From positions 1 to 36,714 of the forward strand of contig CABYZM010000013.1 in assembly GCA_902523435.1 (NCBI GenBank): a DNA stretch of 36,714 bases, in the 5' to 3' direction. Made by a program: the position numbers and the translations under genes. The DNA is from an uncultured SAR116 cluster alpha proteobacterium. GTDB lineage: Bacteria; Pseudomonadota; Alphaproteobacteria; Puniceispirillales; Puniceispirillaceae. This document shows, piece after piece, positions 24,420 to 32,884 of this stretch (position 1 is the stretch's first letter; each line of letters opens with the position of its first letter). The notes under the pieces are model-generated. The model searched no databases and was not told the origin of the DNA. It saw only the letters and a program-made list of their open reading frames with translations.

Positions 24420-24899
24420 TTACCGATAACGCGCATGTCCAGATTTCACACAACGCAGGGGAATAGATGACTCAATTGACGAAATGCCACCTATTTTGGT
24501 CAGCTGTCCCACCAGAAATTTTTCAAAATCTTCAATATCACGTGTAACCACTCTCAGTAAATAATCATGATTACCTGTCATCAACCAGCAATCAACGACT
24601 TCCGGTAAGTGTTCAATACGTGCTTCAAACCGGGCAAGCTCTTCATCGATCTGACGTTCCAGACGCACAGAGACAAAAACCGAAAAAGCAAATCCCAGCT
24701 TCTTTTCATCTATTAGCGCTGTGTAGCCTTTTATGATCCCTTTTTCTTCAAGTTTTTTCAACCTCCGAGCAACAGGTGTCTGACTAAGATGAACCGTTGC
24801 GCTGAGATCGTTGACGGACATGCGTCCATCGCTAACAAGCTGATGTAAAATTTCGATATCATATCTATCCATAGTGGTTTTCTCTAATTTTTTACTCAT
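24420..24899 (-). CDS. Lrp/AsnC-family transcriptional regulator
   Basis: A 159-aa regulator from the ATG at 24899. Upstream in-frame ATG 24956 has no ribosome site, and ATG 24872 (MDRYDIEIL) is an equally plausible start. The N-terminal winged helix (DRYDIEILHQLVSDGRMSVN through LSQTPVARRLKKLEEKGIIKGY) is followed by the RAM effector domain, with VVDCWLMTGNHDYLLRVVTRD as the ligand-loop region. It senses amino acids. It is divergent from the E1 2-oxoacid dehydrogenase gene (about 107 nt between starts) and upstream of the dadA-like gene, so it probably controls both in response to an amino acid. The intergenic AT-rich 24900-25000 is the likely operator zone. Confidence 0.92.
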   Translation of the reverse strand: MSKKLEKTTMDRYDIEILHQLVSDGRMSVNDLSATVHLSQTPVARRLKKLEEKGIIKGYTALIDEKKLGFAFSVFVSVRLERQIDEELARFEARIEHLPEVVDCWLMTGNHDYLLRVVTRDIEDFEKFLVGQLTKIGGISSIESSIPLRCVKSGHARYR

Positions 24900-25006
24900 T
24901 TTGGCAATTATCTCTAAAATACCTTCATTTTCATAAGAATAAAACTGATTAATCATAGGACAGTGGTGTTAGCATTTTAAGAAGTTTGACAAAGCAGGGG
25001 GACCAA

Positions 25007-27388
25007 ATGAACGCCATAACTCCTCAACGCGCCTTATCCGCACAGGATACAAAAAAACTCAAACAGATTGAGAAGCGGGTCTTGTGGCTGTCGCATTGGA
25101 TGATCCATCATGCAAACCATCTCCGCCTGTCAGATGATGAAATTAAAACAGGCGGACATCAGGCATCCTGCGCATCAATGGTGTCTATCCTGACAGCTCT
25201 GTATTTTTCAGCCCTGCGACCAGAAGACCGTGTTGCGGTAAAGCCTCATGCTGCCCCTATTTACCACGCTATGCACTATCTGGCTGGCAATCTGGATGTC
25301 GAAAAGATGAAACGATTTCGCGGCTATGGCGGTGTACAAGCATATCCTTCACGAACCAAGGATACAGATGATGTTGACTTTTCCACAGGCTCAGTCGGAT
25401 TAGGAGTTGCAATTACCAGCTTTGCCGCCCTCATACAGGATTATATCACCTGCAAACCATGGGGGAATAACCTGCAAAAGGGGCGCATGGTTGCCCTAAT
25501 GGGAGATGCAGAGCTAGATGAAGGCAATGTATATGAGTGTCTGCAGGAAGGCTGGAAACATGATTTGCGCAATGTCTGGTGGGTTATTGATTATAATCGC
25601 CAGTCCCTTGACGGCATTATTCATGAAGGTTTATGGGAACGTGCAGAAAAAATTTTTGAAGCATTTGGCTGGCAGGTTTCACGACTAAAATATGGCCGTC
25701 TTCAGCGGGCTGCCTTTGCTGAACCAGGTGGCGAGAGCCTGCGTGAATGGATTGACGCCTGTCCAAATCAAGATTACTCCGCACTTACCTATCAAGGTGG
25801 TGCTAACTGGCGTGAACGCTTGTTAGAGGATTTGGGTGATCAGGGTGATATCTGCCGCTTGCTTGACCGGCGTAGCGATACGGAGCTTGCCGCCTTAATG
25901 GAAAATCTGGGCGGAAATTGTGTTTCAACATTAGCTGATGCTTTTGCAAGCATCAATCATGATGGGCCTGTTTGTTTTTTGGCCTATACAATCAAAGGCT
26001 GGGGCACACCCATCGCGGGCCACAAGGATAATCACGGTGGTCTGATGACACCAGCACAAATGTCTGACTGGCAACAGATGATGGGCGTGCGAAAGGGCCA
26101 TGAATGGGACCCGTTCGAAGCGGTGCCTGATGCAAAATCGCTAGAAAACTTTATCAAAAATCGTCCCTTCTTTGCTGTCGGAAGCAGGCGCCAAGGGGAT
26201 CAATTTGTTGACCATCCACAACTCGCGTCACCACCCGATCGCCGCATATCCACGCAACTAGCTTTTGGCAAAATACTGAACAGTCTGGCCAGAATGGACA
26301 GCCCACTTTCGGAACGGATCATAACGATGAGCCCGGATGTATCAGGCACAACCAGCCTCGGGCCGTGGATCAATAGAAAAAAGCTATTTGCGCGCAAGCA
26401 CCAGGAAGATGTGTTTCGCAAACAGGCTATTCCCTCAACTGCAAAGTGGGAATTTGCGCCAGAAGGCCAGCATCTGGAACTTGGCATTGCTGAAATGAAT
26501 CTGTTTCTGGCTCTGGCCGCTGCTGGACTATCACATAGCCTTTTCGGTAAGCGCCTGATACCGATTGGTACCGTTTATGATCCGTTCGTCTCGCGTGGTC
26601 TGGATGCGCTGAATTATGCCTGCTACCAGGATGCCCGCTTCATGATTGTTGGCACGCCCTCTGGGATTACCCTTGCACCTGAGGGTGGTGCTCATCAGTC
26701 TGTTGGCACGCCTCTTATTGGAATGAGCCAAGATGGGCTGGCGTCATTTGAACCTGCTTTTGCCGATGAGCTGGCCGTAATCATGGACTGGTCCTTTGAT
26801 TATCTGCAGCGCGATGAGAAGCTGGCAGACGAAAGCACAGGATGGCGGCGTGAGCAGACAGGAGGATCTGTCTATCTACGTCTAACAACCAATCCACTTG
26901 AACAGCCCTCCCGCAGCCTCTCATCTGATTTGAAAAAAGATATCCTTGCTGGCGGATATTGGTGGCGAACACCAGGTCCCAATTGCAATCTTGTGATTGC
27001 CTATCAAGGCGCAATCGCCGAACAAGCCCTTTCTGCTGCTGGTCAGCTGACAGAACACAGGCGCGATATAGGTGTGCTGGCTGTCACATCAGCAGACAGG
27101 CTGAATGCGGGCTGGACAGCGGCACAATATGAACGAGGAAGCGGCCATACGTCAGCTCTCAGCCACATAGAAAAATTGCTGGCAGATGTGCCCCGGCAGG
27201 CACTGCTTTTAACCGTTATTGATGGGCATCCAGCGACTTTATCCTGGCTAGCTGGCGTGAAAGGCATGCGCACTCTTTCGCATGGGGTAGAACATTTTGG
27301 TCAAACCGGAAGTGTAGCTGATTTATATCGCCATTTCAGACTAGACACACAGGCGTTGGTTGAGGCCGTAATTAATCAATCTAGTTGA
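25007..27388 (+). CDS. Homodimeric E1 2-oxoacid dehydrogenase (AceE/MdeB-like)
   Basis: A 793-aa TPP enzyme related to homodimeric pyruvate dehydrogenase E1, about 90 residues shorter than E. coli AceE. The TPP/Mg motif is MGDAELDEGNVYECLQ with the later VIDYNRQSLDG. The GHQASCASM and FSTGSVGLGVAITSF segments are typical of the N-terminal half. LGIAEMNLFLALAAAGLSHS and APEGGAHQSVGTPLIGM lie in the second domain, and GVEHFGQTGSVADLYRHF ends the protein. Start ATG 25007 follows AGGGGGA; the frame opens at TTG 24986. No E2 or E3 gene follows. The divergent Lrp-family regulator resembles the published mdeR/mdeB layout, where the E1 acts on 2-oxobutyrate; that analogy is inference. Confidence 0.85.
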   Translation: MNAITPQRALSAQDTKKLKQIEKRVLWLSHWMIHHANHLRLSDDEIKTGGHQASCASMVSILTALYFSALRPEDRVAVKPHAAPIYHAMHYLAGNLDVEKMKRFRGYGGVQAYPSRTKDTDDVDFSTGSVGLGVAITSFAALIQDYITCKPWGNNLQKGRMVALMGDAELDEGNVYECLQEGWKHDLRNVWWVIDYNRQSLDGIIHEGLWERAEKIFEAFGWQVSRLKYGRLQRAAFAEPGGESLREWIDACPNQDYSALTYQGGANWRERLLEDLGDQGDICRLLDRRSDTELAALMENLGGNCVSTLADAFASINHDGPVCFLAYTIKGWGTPIAGHKDNHGGLMTPAQMSDWQQMMGVRKGHEWDPFEAVPDAKSLENFIKNRPFFAVGSRRQGDQFVDHPQLASPPDRRISTQLAFGKILNSLARMDSPLSERIITMSPDVSGTTSLGPWINRKKLFARKHQEDVFRKQAIPSTAKWEFAPEGQHLELGIAEMNLFLALAAAGLSHSLFGKRLIPIGTVYDPFVSRGLDALNYACYQDARFMIVGTPSGITLAPEGGAHQSVGTPLIGMSQDGLASFEPAFADELAVIMDWSFDYLQRDEKLADESTGWRREQTGGSVYLRLTTNPLEQPSRSLSSDLKKDILAGGYWWRTPGPNCNLVIAYQGAIAEQALSAAGQLTEHRRDIGVLAVTSADRLNAGWTAAQYERGSGHTSALSHIEKLLADVPRQALLLTVIDGHPATLSWLAGVKGMRTLSHGVEHFGQTGSVADLYRHFRLDTQALVEAVINQSS

Positions 27389-27529
27389 CAACGGATCTAC
27401 ACCTGGGCCAGTTAAGTTTCTGTCCTACAGAGTTAATTGGATTTGTAGAATGATTATACTTATAGACAGATTTCCCTTTTTAATTAAACTGCAGGGTATC
27501 TTTGTATTTGGAACCAACGAGGCCAATAG

Positions 27530-28420
27530 ATGTCATTGAAACGTGCCGTGAAAGCTATCGGCTTTAAAGACTTTATGAAGATGGGTCTGGCGTTTGCCAC
27601 ATCTCGTAACATGGCCATCGCTGTACCACCAAAAAACGAGGCTCTAAGATGTAACAAGGTTATCGAGACAAATATCATAGGTCGCGAATTATCAAGCCAG
27701 TTTGAAATTTTTGCTGAAGTCGCAAAAATGGTGACAGGAGCTCAACTGAGTCTGATCAATATACTTGATGGAAATGACCAATTTACCATTGGAGGTTCTG
27801 GGATGACCATTGACCCTCTACTTGCGATGCCCCAGAAGTTGTCAGTTTGTCAATTCGCACTCTCAAATATAGAGCCTCTTATTATAGCTGACTTCTCAAA
27901 AGATGAACGCTTTTCAGGAACTTACATCACCAAACCACCCATAAGCGCGAAAGCTTATGCAGGCTTTCCACTTATAACAAAAGAGGGATTTGTGTTGGGC
28001 ACTTTGTGTGTATTCTATCATAGCCCGTCGCAAATTACTGATGAACAAACACGGCTAATGAAACAGCTTGCCAAAGCTGTAACCGACCAAATAATACTTC
28101 GCAATGAACAGGCCAACTTAAATGCTGAAAAGATTGCAGCTATGCTAGGTAGATTTTTACGTTTTGCTCCTAAAGGAAAAATAGATGAACTCGTTGGCTT
28201 CCTGAACTTCTGCGCCAATGGCATAGCACCACCAGAAATCCTTCAAAAACTGAGGAAAGATAAAATTGTTGCCAAAGTAAATGGCCGCTTTGTCCTATCG
28301 CAAGATGGCAATGATCTTAAGAATGAGCTTGGGCTCGCTGAAAGAGGCTTTCTAGGCAACCAGACTAACGAGCCCTCTGTAGGGCGTAGACTCGATGACC
28401 TTTTGAGTGACCTGGAGTGA
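27530..28420 (+). CDS. GAF-domain protein
   Basis: A 296-aa soluble protein with one GAF domain (~50-190). It shows the typical order SQFEIFAEVAKMVTGAQLSL, SVCQFALSNIEPLIIADFSKDERF, AYAGFPLITKEGFVLGTLCVF and a closing helix DEQTRLMKQLAKAVTDQI. A short linker and a ~100-residue C-terminal part without a recognised output domain follow; no kinase, GGDEF or HTH motif is visible. GAF domains bind small ligands, nucleotides or chromophores; here the signal is unknown. ATG 27530 has GAGG 7 nt upstream. The 6-nt gap to the next gene implies an operon. This gene begins the AT-rich part of the window. Confidence 0.8.
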   Translation: MSLKRAVKAIGFKDFMKMGLAFATSRNMAIAVPPKNEALRCNKVIETNIIGRELSSQFEIFAEVAKMVTGAQLSLINILDGNDQFTIGGSGMTIDPLLAMPQKLSVCQFALSNIEPLIIADFSKDERFSGTYITKPPISAKAYAGFPLITKEGFVLGTLCVFYHSPSQITDEQTRLMKQLAKAVTDQIILRNEQANLNAEKIAAMLGRFLRFAPKGKIDELVGFLNFCANGIAPPEILQKLRKDKIVAKVNGRFVLSQDGNDLKNELGLAERGFLGNQTNEPSVGRRLDDLLSDLE

Positions 28421-28426
28421 ATTGAT

Positions 28427-28753
28427 ATGTTTTCAACGCAATTGCAGTTTAAGTTTGCTTCTATCGCAGAAGCTAAAATTGCAGCGAACAGTTTGAGTGA
28501 TATGCTGAGAAGCAGGATCTCAATTTTTGATTTCCAAGGGTTACAAGTAACAGTCGGAAAGGATGGGGACGTTGCTATCAGCGTTCGTTTTGATGAAATG
28601 GATTCTCTAAAGAATTTTGAAAGAGAATTACCGAAAATTCTTGAGGATACAAAAAAAGCGTTTGTGCACAAATATTCAAGATTTTCTGGGGTCTGTGTTT
28701 TGTCCTTCGAAAGGGAGGCGATGTCGACATCAATACCTATAGATTCATCTTAA
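28427..28753 (+). CDS. Hypothetical protein, 108 aa, partner of GAF protein
   Basis: I do not recognise a family. The product is soluble, with an N-terminal strand-helix (LQFKFASIAEAKIAANSLSD), a central hydrophobic strand pair (GLQVTVGKDGDVAISVRF) and a helix rich in Lys/Glu (MDSLKNFERELPKILEDTKK), suggesting a small alpha/beta fold. It follows the GAF gene by 6 nt and precedes the GST gene by 16 nt, so it sits inside an operon and may be co-translated with the GAF protein. There are no membrane segments or signal peptide. Confidence 0.65.
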   Translation: MFSTQLQFKFASIAEAKIAANSLSDMLRSRISIFDFQGLQVTVGKDGDVAISVRFDEMDSLKNFERELPKILEDTKKAFVHKYSRFSGVCVLSFEREAMSTSIPIDSS

Positions 28754-28769
28754 ATTAGGAATTCATAAA

Positions 28770-29402
28770 ATGGATTTGCAACTTTATTACTCACCGCGTT
28801 CCTGTGCATTTGCACCCCACATTTTATTGTATGATGCTGATGCAAATTTCGATGTAATAAAGATAAACTTTGATAAGAAAGAGCAAAATTCGACTGATTT
28901 TCTCAAGGTAAATCCAAAGGGCCGAGTTCCTGCCTTGCTTACCTCTAAAGGAATACTCACTGAAACCCCAGCAATACTTCTCTATATTGCCCAAACACAT
29001 CCAGATAAAAAGCTTGCGCCAAGCGATCCATTTCTTCTTGCACAAGCCCAAGCTTTTAACATGTTTTTAGCCTCAACCGTCCATGTTGCTCATTCACATA
29101 AGCACCGTGGACATCGTTGGGTTAACGATACCCATGCTGAAAAAGCCATGACTGCAAAGGTTTTAGAAAACATGACTGAATGTGCGGAGATAATAGAAGA
29201 ACATTACTTCCAAGGACCCTACGTTTTAGGTCAAAAATACTCCATGTGCGACCCCTATTTAGCCCTGATTTTTCGATGGTTACATGCAGATGGAGTAGCA
29301 ATTCAAAACTTTCCAAAACTTTGCAAACATGATGATTTAATGAGAACTAGAAGGTCAATGCAAACAGTAATTGAAATTTATGACTACCCAAATCCACGTT
29401 GA
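28770..29402 (+). CDS. Glutathione S-transferase family protein
   Basis: A 210-aa GST with the N-terminal thioredoxin-like domain (~1-78): YYSPRSCAFAPHILL at the active site, the cis-Pro segment NPKGRVPALL (~48-57), and the glutathione-carboxylate motif TETPAILLYIA. The C-terminal helical domain contains the N-capping-box region YVLGQKYSMCDPYLALIFRW. The Ser/Cys in SPRSC match beta-class-like bacterial GSTs. It conjugates glutathione to electrophiles or reduces peroxides. It is third in the GAF operon (16-nt gap). A redox- or detoxification-responsive function for the operon is possible. Confidence 0.9.
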   Translation: MDLQLYYSPRSCAFAPHILLYDADANFDVIKINFDKKEQNSTDFLKVNPKGRVPALLTSKGILTETPAILLYIAQTHPDKKLAPSDPFLLAQAQAFNMFLASTVHVAHSHKHRGHRWVNDTHAEKAMTAKVLENMTECAEIIEEHYFQGPYVLGQKYSMCDPYLALIFRWLHADGVAIQNFPKLCKHDDLMRTRRSMQTVIEIYDYPNPR

Positions 29403-29787
29403 CAAACTACATCTCTATTTTCAACTTTTCGAGTATCGACTCATTTCCTCAGTACTCTGTTTAAAAGCGCAGTTTTCACTAGTGTAGGCAACACATCCTG
29501 AACTGTGTTGGCGTTTCTGTACCTTTTTTTGTGCCCGGAAAACTTGACTACTCATCCTCTAGTTACCGACATTCAGAAAGACAAACCTGCACGCACTTCA
29601 AAACGTTTGCCAAATTTAATTTTTCAATAGAGTCAGTAAAAAATCAGTCAAGTATTAACGGCACACTTTTCCTAAATGGCGTGAGATTTACTAAAATATG
29701 CTTTAAATTGAAAAACAATTCCTTCGGATATCAATTAGATTTGATAATTTTCTTGGAAAATTTGCGTGCTGTGCAAAAAGACAGGCA
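29403..29787. other. Intergenic region with a diverged repeat copy
   Basis: No convincing gene lies in these 385 bp. The one plus-strand frame from GTG 29531 (86 codons) has no Shine-Dalgarno, biased composition and no recognisable protein features. The interval holds repeat copy A (29482-29555). Otherwise it is AT-rich and no terminator is evident after the GST gene. Confidence 0.6.
29482..29555. repeat. Imperfect repeat copy A (pair with 35566-35659)
   Basis: Bases 29489-29540 match 35573-35624 without gaps at 36 of 52 positions (my count). Most differences are transitions, which indicates old common origin. Both copies end, on the minus strand, at a shared ATGAGTAG; copy A lacks about 20 bp there. 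Minus-strand frames read K-R-Y-R-N-A-N-T versus K-R-Y-K-K-A-N-T, so the source may have been coding. Confidence 0.55.
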
Positions 29788-30054
29788 CTAAAACGGCAGA
29801 AGGCCTCTGATAAAAGGAAGAAACGCCAAAAACTTTTGGGCTACGTTAGCTATACTCACGCCAAATCTTGAAAGGATAAATAAAATCACCAAAGTTGAGA
29901 TTATACAAAGGAGTAACATTAAAAACACATTACGATTTGGTTGATTTTCATAATTTTCAATCACAACATCAGACTTTTTTCGCTTAAATACACTCGTTAC
30001 AAAAAATACAACTGCTGCTGCTAATAAAATAACAAAAATTAATTTACTCACCAC
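29788..30054 (-). CDS. Small two-helix membrane protein, hypothetical
   Basis: 88 aa with two clear membrane segments: LIFVILLAAAVVFFVTSVF (4-22), followed by a Lys/Arg-rich cytoplasmic stretch (KRKKS), and VFLMLLLCIISTLVILFILS (~43-62), with a hydrophobic C-terminal tail. The start is GTG 30054 with AAGG about 5 nt upstream. No family recognised. It follows the Cys-rich secreted-protein gene by 130 nt on the same strand and may belong to that transcript. Confidence 0.6.
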   Translation of the reverse strand: MVSKLIFVILLAAAVVFFVTSVFKRKKSDVVIENYENQPNRNVFLMLLLCIISTLVILFILSRFGVSIANVAQKFLAFLPFIRGLLPF

Positions 30055-30184
30055 TTAACCTTTTACAGAAGATTTAATTAACCGTGAAGGACTATTCCTA
30101 ACCTTTTCATTTCTGGCTCTTAAAACCAATGTCAACAGGACAAAACTGACTTTTGATGCAGAGGTTTTTCATTTTTAATGGTTC

Positions 30185-30901
30185 TTATTGGGCCAGCTTT
30201 ATGAATATATCGCCCATCCCGCCCTTGATTTCTGAAACGGGTGTGTTGTTTCTTAAAGGGCAATATTTTCCGGTGATTAGTTGCTCATCGACATAGGCAA
30301 TTTCTTCGCGTGAACAAACATGCGCATTATGCAACATTCCAACAGTTATTTTTTCAGAGCTTAAATGCACACTGCTATCATTAATTTGGTCACCCTTACA
30401 AAAATAAGAACGCGTTACTTCAGCTGGAAAATTTTCTTTCTTACAAGGATTTTTTATTTTTAGTAAAAAAAATTCATCTTTCTGTTCGCCAATTTGAAGG
30501 TTAAATTTTTCAGCAGTAACGTGTTTCATCACATCGCAAGAGCATGGCCAACAACACCTGTAAAGCTGACCACATATTTTACGAGAGCTTCCTTCTTCAT
30601 CAACATAAACCAATTCTGGAGTTGATTTTGGACTTACAAGTGAACCAGAGACTGGGCAGAACAATCTATTAAACGCAACAAACTCCTCCACATTTCTTGA
30701 GTTTTTCAAGGTGTAATCAAAAAACTTTGGGCCTCCAACATTTCGATTCCCATCAGGAAAAATTTTCCACCAATCTTTTTTCAATTGTTGGTATGAAAGC
30801 TCATCAGCTTTAACATTCTCGATGTTCAGGCTAAGAGGTAAAAAACAACAAATGAAAAATAATGTTTGCAAAATGGTTGTGATGGAAATAAGTCTGCTCA
30901 T
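30185..30901 (-). CDS. Secreted Cys-rich protein with CCWPCSC motif, function unknown
   Basis: 238 aa. An N-terminal signal peptide (~1-32, TTILQTLFFICCFLPLSLN, cleavage near VKA-DE) directs it out of the cytoplasm. The mature part contains ten cysteines (82, 110, 116, 117, 120, 122, 153, 168, 196, 214). Six of these lie in or near C-G-Q-L-Y-R-C-C-W-P-C-S-C-D, suggesting a disulfide-rich or metal-binding site. Its ATG overlaps the stop of the FG-GAP protein gene by 4 bp, so the two are translationally coupled and probably work together outside the membrane. The periplasmic MsrA gene in the same run suggests an oxidising or redox-sensitive setting. No named family is recognised. Confidence 0.75.
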   Translation of the reverse strand: MSRLISITTILQTLFFICCFLPLSLNIENVKADELSYQQLKKDWWKIFPDGNRNVGGPKFFDYTLKNSRNVEEFVAFNRLFCPVSGSLVSPKSTPELVYVDEEGSSRKICGQLYRCCWPCSCDVMKHVTAEKFNLQIGEQKDEFFLLKIKNPCKKENFPAEVTRSYFCKGDQINDSSVHLSSEKITVGMLHNAHVCSREEIAYVDEQLITGKYCPLRNNTPVSEIKGGMGDIFIKLAQ

Positions 30902-32457
30902 TTTCTTGTCTGTCCAATTGTATATACAGTGTTCAATTTTTCAATTTGATGTTTTGTCTCCTCACCATTCGTCCACCTTATTGTGATGTGCGAGATTACT
31001 TCTCCCTCTCGGAGACCATAGTGGGCAATTGGTTCCATCTGACAAAGATAACCTGAACCAGAATCAATAGTTTTGGCGTGCTTTCGCATGTTGGAGTGCA
31101 ATATAACGGTGGCACCTCTGGCAGGAGCATTATTAATATTGATAGGCTTTACTCGCAGGTATCTAGACTGACTTTTGACTTTTGCAGAGAATAGACTCAA
31201 AGGTTGAGGGGCACTTTCTCCATGAGCAACCAAAATTTCCAAAATACCATCATTATTTAAATCTGCTACCCCAGCGCCAGTTCCCAGTCCTTCAGCCTCT
31301 TTCGCAGCAATGAGTTCTATTTCAATCAGACTTCCATCATCTAGAACTTTGAATAGTTTATTGGGTTGGCCGATATTGTTTAAAAATATTTCATCGTATC
31401 CGTCATTGTCGAAGTCCGCAGAAATAACTGTACGTATCTGAGAAGGTTCCCGAAAGCTGTCATTCGAAAAATCTAAAAAGGAGTTTCCTTTTTTTACATA
31501 AATTCTGTGAAACCCGTTCCAATTGCCAAGGATTATATCCAAGTTACCTCTATATAAAATGTCCGCAAGCGCTGCGCCTCTGGCATTCTGAAGTGTATCG
31601 TCAATTCCATACTCCACAGATTGTTGCTCAAACATCCCATTTTTATTGGTGAAAAGAAAATTTGGACCTCGCTCATTCCCGGCAAATATATCCATACGTT
31701 GGGATAGAATGTGCCCAGAAACAACCGATCTGCCTCCTGTAATTAAATTGGAACCAACATAAGGCGCGGCATCCATTAGTAATCCGTCTTGCAACTCGTA
31801 TAACCTAGACGGACCTCCATAATTTGAAACATATATGCCGTATTTTCCGTTGCCATTCCTGTCCACACAAGCAACTGAGCGACCGGCTGTTAGATTGAGG
31901 TTTTTTGCATTTTTATCCAATTTAAAAAGGTCAAAAAATTCCTTATTGGCATCCAAAAGGCTATCTGAAAATTGCTTATTTCCACTATAAGTATCTGTGT
32001 TAAGGAAATAAAGTTCTTCGAAGCCATCTCCATCTATGTCGCATGCAGCAACGCCGATGGTTGATCTTTTAGGAAGAGCAAATTTTTTATCAGAAACTAA
32101 ATTTTTGTATTTGCCATTTTTAAAACCAATAAGCAGATTTGGATATCCAAAACCTGCTACTACAAATTCATAATTGCCATCATTGTTAAAATCTGAGACC
32201 GCAACTCCATAACTCAGCCTTGGAACATTGTTATCGATGAGATACCCTTTGTCTCTAAAAAAACCGTTTCCTGCCTTTGCAGACTGACTAAAAGATGTTG
32301 AAACAGTGATTATGACGAAAACGGATAAGAGAATAGTTCGGTAGCCTCGTCCAAAAATGAATACTACTAAATTTTGTTTACGCCCGCATAGCACTTTGCA
32401 AACAGCTAGATATAACAAGCAAAAATAATTTAAGGGACTACCAATAGCATCAAACAT
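30898..32457 (-). CDS. Secreted FG-GAP/VCBS-repeat protein with C-terminal ASPIC/UnbV domain (CRTAC1-like)
   Basis: 519 aa from ATG 32457. A longer frame to TTG 32538 overlaps the upstream gene and is not favoured. A membrane/signal segment lies at ~45-65 (ILLSVFVIITVSTSFSQSAKA). The body is a beta-propeller of calcium-type repeats: SDFNNDGNYEFVV, CDIDGDGFEELYF, VDRNGNGKYGIYV, ADILYRGNLDIIL, ADFDNDGYDEIFL and ADLNNDGILEILV. The final ~65 residues end in GLREGEVISHITIRWTNG, typical of the UnbV/ASPIC domain. Such proteins are extracellular and often bind Ca2+; the molecular role is unknown. It is coupled to the Cys-rich secreted protein and 41 nt after a small conserved gene. Confidence 0.9.
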   Translation of the reverse strand: MFDAIGSPLNYFCLLYLAVCKVLCGRKQNLVVFIFGRGYRTILLSVFVIITVSTSFSQSAKAGNGFFRDKGYLIDNNVPRLSYGVAVSDFNNDGNYEFVVAGFGYPNLLIGFKNGKYKNLVSDKKFALPKRSTIGVAACDIDGDGFEELYFLNTDTYSGNKQFSDSLLDANKEFFDLFKLDKNAKNLNLTAGRSVACVDRNGNGKYGIYVSNYGGPSRLYELQDGLLMDAAPYVGSNLITGGRSVVSGHILSQRMDIFAGNERGPNFLFTNKNGMFEQQSVEYGIDDTLQNARGAALADILYRGNLDIILGNWNGFHRIYVKKGNSFLDFSNDSFREPSQIRTVISADFDNDGYDEIFLNNIGQPNKLFKVLDDGSLIEIELIAAKEAEGLGTGAGVADLNNDGILEILVAHGESAPQPLSLFSAKVKSQSRYLRVKPININNAPARGATVILHSNMRKHAKTIDSGSGYLCQMEPIAHYGLREGEVISHITIRWTNGEETKHQIEKLNTVYTIGQTRK

Positions 32458-32498
32458 ATGATTTTTTCTTCCTTTGAATTTATTGTTTAAAGAGATAT

Positions 32499-32834
32499 TT
32501 ATTTGAAGTTTTGACCCCTGTGCAACTTTCCGCGCCAAATAAGAGATTGCTGATTCAACTCTTGTATATTTGAACGGCCGTCGATGATAGCTTCACAAAG
32601 CTGAACTGCTGCTGTAACTTGCTCCATTGTTAGATGTTTGTAGGCGGGGCGGTCTATAAACTCGTACCATACGCCTCCGCAAATTGTATCCAATACGATA
32701 CGCTGAAAACAATGATCTTCAGCGACTGGCCAAGTCCGCGAACCATCTTTTGCCAATGATGGTAAGACACTTTTAGTAAGATACATATAACTGTTTATAA
32801 GTTCCTGCATACCTTTTTCGTCAAATCTCACCAC
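32499..32834 (-). CDS. Conserved hypothetical protein, 111 aa
   Basis: A soluble, mostly helical protein with a striking aromatic/Cys core (WPVAEDHCFQRIVLDTICGG, then VWYEFIDRPAYKHLT). The density of W, H, C, R and P residues looks like a conserved functional site, though I cannot name the family. The start is uncertain: GTG 32834 is taken, and ATG 32810 is an alternative with AAAGG very close. It lies between msrA (50 nt upstream) and the FG-GAP gene (41 nt downstream) on the same strand, so it is probably part of that operon. No signal peptide is visible, so it likely acts in the cytoplasm. Confidence 0.65.
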   Translation of the reverse strand: MVRFDEKGMQELINSYMYLTKSVLPSLAKDGSRTWPVAEDHCFQRIVLDTICGGVWYEFIDRPAYKHLTMEQVTAAVQLCEAIIDGRSNIQELNQQSLIWRGKLHRGQNFK

Positions 32835-32884
32835 ATAAGCTGCTTTAGATTGCTTTACTTAAAAGTCATCAGAAAGCATATATT

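Noticed and set aside
29531-29791. 86-codon plus-strand frame starting at GTG
   Set aside because: It has no ribosome site, overlaps the repeat copy and the end of a better minus-strand gene, and its composition (Ser/Lys/Phe-rich, no domain) is not gene-like.
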